Positions 5,974 through 7,409 of a stretch of DNA of 7,409 bases are shown here, one piece after another. The position numbers and the translations under genes were made by a program. Each line of letters starts with the position of its first letter. Within the stretch, counting starts at the first letter, position 1. The DNA is taken from contig UROA01000096.1 in the NCBI GenBank assembly GCA_900549355.1, positions 1 through 7,409 on the forward strand, given 5' to 3'. The stretch comes from an uncultured Collinsella sp. Its GTDB lineage: Bacteria > Actinomycetota > Coriobacteriia > Coriobacteriales > Coriobacteriaceae. Under the pieces are notes generated by a model. That model was given only the letters and a program-made list of their open reading frames with translations. It did no database searches and was not told the origin of the DNA.

Positions 5974-6214
5974 GCTTGGTACGGTAACTGCACTTCTTAA
6001 TATGCATAGAAAAATCGCCATCTTGCATAAAATAACGGCTCGGTCCGGGTTTGCCCGTGCCTACCCCCGTCTGCGCCGTGCAAAAAAAACGGAGTTTTCA
6101 GCATCGTGTTGCTGTCGGCACCGCCGCAATCTTGCAACATACGGGTCCCGAAGCTATTGATTCCCGCCGTTGCGCCCCCGAAGCACGTGCCTGCGTCCCG
6201 TCAGACCGCGATGC

Positions 6215-6225
6215 TTGTTCTAAAA
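6215..6225. repeat. 11-bp direct repeat, copy 2
   Basis: This is the second exact copy of TTGTTCTAAAA. It is followed by ACACAATATATATG, whereas copy 1 is followed by GCTTGG, so similarity ends abruptly at the right side of the repeat. Confidence 0.45.
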
Positions 6226-6332
6226 CACAATATATATGCGCCTAAAGACGTTGATTAACGCTTTCGATGCGTATACACACAGCTTGGCGTGCTGAATACT
6301 CGCAAAAATGCACGCCGCTCCCTATGGGACCC

Positions 6333-6417
6333 GTCTGCGGCAGGCGCGAAGCGAGTCGGAGCTTCGCAGAACGGGGCTTGGCGCATTGCTTGGCGGGCCC
6401 GGGGCCCTGCCGCAGGC
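6333..6417. repeat. Nested GC-rich palindromic element (REP-like or structured RNA)
   Basis: An outer stem pairs CTGCGGCAGG (6335-6344) with CCTGCCGCAG (6406-6415), ten perfect base pairs, extended by one wobble and one more pair to 6333/6417. Inside it, GCGAAGC (6346-6352) pairs with GCTTCGC (6361-6367) around an 8-nt loop. A second weaker arm GGGC (6374-6377) with GCCC (6397-6400) is possible, giving a three-way-junction shape. Further stems follow at 6448-6475 (CGTCTG with CAGACG). It lies 0.4 kb downstream of the RAYT gene, which makes a REP-type element plausible, but no second copy exists in the window. Confidence 0.5.
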
Positions 6418-6518
6418 CTTTGGTGCTGTGGAAAACGCCCGTGCTCGCGTCTGGCTGTGTGGCAAATGTCAGACGGGGCGCCGGACGCGCGGACTTTGTG
6501 CGTTCGCGCTCATTAGGT

Positions 6519-6548
6519 AAAAACAGAGCCGCCCGTATCGGGCGGCTC
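6519..6548 (-). terminator. Intrinsic terminator of the sufS-sufU unit
   Basis: A perfect 10-bp stem (GAGCCGCCCG at 6526-6535 with CGGGCGGCTC at 6539-6548) has a TAT loop. On the minus strand the exit side runs CTGTTTTT. It begins 32 bp beyond the sufU stop codon, so the transcript ends here and no sufT or other gene follows sufU. Confidence 0.92.
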
Positions 6549-6580
6549 GGCAATCAAAAACCTTGGATTCGGGGCATTAA

Positions 6581-7015
6581 CTACTGGTTTGTTTGCCCCT
6601 CGAGCATGCCGTCGAGGGTGCGCCAGGCGAGCTCGGCGCATTTGACGCGGGCGGGCATGTGCGAGATGTCCTGGAGCTGGGCGGCTTCGTCCAGGTCTTC
6701 CAGGTCCTCCTCGGAGAGCTTCTCGCCGCGGATCATGGCGAGGAAGAGCTCTGCCAGGCGGTGAGCTTCCTCGACGGTCTCGCCGGTGATGAGGTCGGCC
6801 ATGATGTCGGCACTGGCCTGACTGATGGCGCAGCCGTGGCCGGTAAAGGAGGCCTCCTCGATCACGCCGTTCTCGACGCGCAGCTGCAAGGTGAGCTCGT
6901 CGCCGCAGCTGGGGTTGATGCCGTCGTGCTCGTGCGTGGGAGCATCCATCTCGTACTTATAGTCGGGGTGCGAGTTGTGCTCCATAAATGTGGTGGAGGT
7001 GTACAGATTACCCAT
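6581..7015 (-). CDS. sufU: SufU, zinc-dependent sulfurtransferase partner of SufS
   Basis: The 144-residue protein has the Gram-positive SufU pattern. The ligands are Cys37 and Asp39 in NPSCGDE, Cys62 in GHGCAIS and Cys126 in ARVKCAEL, the set that binds zinc in Bacillus subtilis SufU. The Glu/Asp-rich stretch SEEDLEDLDE (101-110) falls in the region where SufU has an insertion relative to IscU. In characterised systems SufU accepts the persulfide sulfur from SufS by a zinc-ligand exchange and is needed for the SUF pathway in place of SufE; it is not now regarded as the main scaffold. The start at 7015 overlaps the sufS stop by 8 bp (ATGGGTAA), implying translational coupling. A longer in-frame ORF reaching 7282 runs through sufS in another frame and is rejected. 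Cytoplasmic. Confidence 0.96.
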   Translation of the reverse strand: MGNLYTSTTFMEHNSHPDYKYEMDAPTHEHDGINPSCGDELTLQLRVENGVIEEASFTGHGCAISQASADIMADLITGETVEEAHRLAELFLAMIRGEKLSEEDLEDLDEAAQLQDISHMPARVKCAELAWRTLDGMLEGQTNQ

Positions 7016-7409
7016 TGAACGTGCTCCAAACGTGATGCAGGCCGGCGATGAACTTGTCGATATCGGCCTTGTCGTTGTAGAAGGCCACGCTGGCGCGGCA
7101 GCAGGCAAGGTTTTCGACACCCAGCCAGGTAAGCAGCGGCTGCGCGCAGTGGTGGCCGGCGCGGATGCAGACGCCGTCCATGTCCATGATGCTCGCGACG
7201 TCGTGCGGGTGGATGCCCTTGACGTTAAAGCTCGCAACTCCGTGGTGGTTGTCCCAATAGATGGAGCCGATGATCTGGACAAAGTCGAGCTGCATGAGCT
7301 CGCCCATCAGGTAGTGGACGAGTGCCTGCTCGCGGGCCTGGATGTTCTCGTAACCCACCGTGTTGACCAGGTAATCAAGGGCGGCGCCCGTGGCGAAGAT
7401 GCCGGCGGC
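7008..7409 (-). CDS. sufS: SufS, group II cysteine desulfurase (C-terminal part; 5' end outside window)
   Basis: The last 133 residues of a class II PLP-dependent cysteine desulfurase are visible, running off the right edge. The segment starts AAGIFATGAALDYLVNT and contains the catalytic loop CIRAGHHCAQP, whose second Cys (codon 7146-7148) carries the persulfide. CRASVAFYN follows with the Arg expected to hold the substrate carboxylate. The enzyme converts L-cysteine to alanine and passes sulfur to SufU. The PLP lysine and N-terminus lie beyond the window. The stop codon lies within the first codons of sufU. The other SUF genes (sufB, sufC, sufD) are expected further right, but this is an inference from usual SUF operons. 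Confidence 0.96.
   Translation of the reverse strand, partial: AAGIFATGAALDYLVNTVGYENIQAREQALVHYLMGELMQLDFVQIIGSIYWDNHHGVASFNVKGIHPHDVASIMDMDGVCIRAGHHCAQPLLTWLGVENLACCRASVAFYNDKADIDKFIAGLHHVWSTFNG

Larger units (their letters stand above)
5918..6518. other. Long intergenic region between the RAYT and sufU, no convincing gene
   Basis: About 600 bp lie between the RAYT stop and the sufU terminator. Short ORFs exist on both strands but have Arg-, Cys- and Pro-rich compositions of out-of-frame GC-rich DNA and no good ribosome-binding sites. The left part (5960-6040) is relatively AT-rich with TATGCATA (6001-6008). A run of eight A (6082-6089) follows. The right part (6326-6510) is GC-rich and full of stems. 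No tRNA, tmRNA or other known RNA was recognised. Confidence 0.6.

Noticed and set aside
4883..6028. Minus-strand ORF of 381 codons covering the RAYT and its flanks
   Set aside because: It lies in the frame directly opposite the RAYT, and its Arg/His/Pro-rich translation shows no domain. The RAYT on the plus strand has all family motifs. The open frame continuing past both ends of the RAYT is odd but not enough to call a gene.
5918..6518. CRISPR array
   Set aside because: No regularly spaced repeats occur; the only direct repeat is one 11-bp pair 252 bp apart.
6242..6553. Short overlapping ORFs on both strands in the intergenic region before sufU
   Set aside because: They run through strong hairpins and a terminator, have Arg/Pro/Cys-rich compositions, and none has a good ribosome-binding site.

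Overview
The window looks like chromosomal DNA of a high-GC, anaerobic actinobacterium of the class Coriobacteriia, probably close to Collinsella. This is an inference from GC-rich third codon positions, the SufS-SufU iron-sulfur genes, the GGGtGRT/NifU-like pair and general resemblance of the proteins. No rRNA or other taxonomic marker is present, so the genus is not proven.

Layout, left to right. Positions 1-95 hold what may be the last codons of a plus-strand gene, followed by an intrinsic terminator. A dinD-type gene (139-999, minus) and a stand-alone FAD-dependent oxidoreductase of the fumarate reductase / L-aspartate oxidase superfamily (1161-2687, minus) follow. A strong minus-strand terminator (2872-2908) closes the next unit, a two-gene operon (minus, 4701 to 2944). 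It encodes an atypical NifU-like iron-sulfur scaffold protein and, 18 bp downstream, a GGGtGRT-family protein whose biochemical role I do not know to be established. Upstream of this operon are a -10-like box and a leader with two mutually exclusive hairpins. On the plus strand, 5105-5917 encodes a REP-associated tyrosine transposase (RAYT, Y1_Tnp/HUH superfamily). About 600 bp without a convincing gene follows (5918-6518); it contains an 11-bp direct repeat and a nested GC-rich palindromic structure. A strong terminator (6519-6548) then ends the sufS-sufU unit (minus). sufU (6581-7015) overlaps the end of sufS by 8 bp, and sufS runs off the right edge.

Together, the right half holds two modules connected with iron-sulfur metabolism. 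SufS and SufU are the classical sulfur-mobilising pair of Gram-positive SUF systems. The GGGtGRT/NifU-like operon is a second, poorly understood module. A RAYT gene and structured DNA sit between them. The strong codon bias of the GGGtGRT/NifU-like operon points to high expression; dinD, the flavoprotein and the RAYT lack it.

The best candidates for something undescribed are (1) the GGGtGRT/NifU-like pair with its structured leader and (2) the nested palindromic DNA near the RAYT gene, which may be a REP-like element or a structured RNA.
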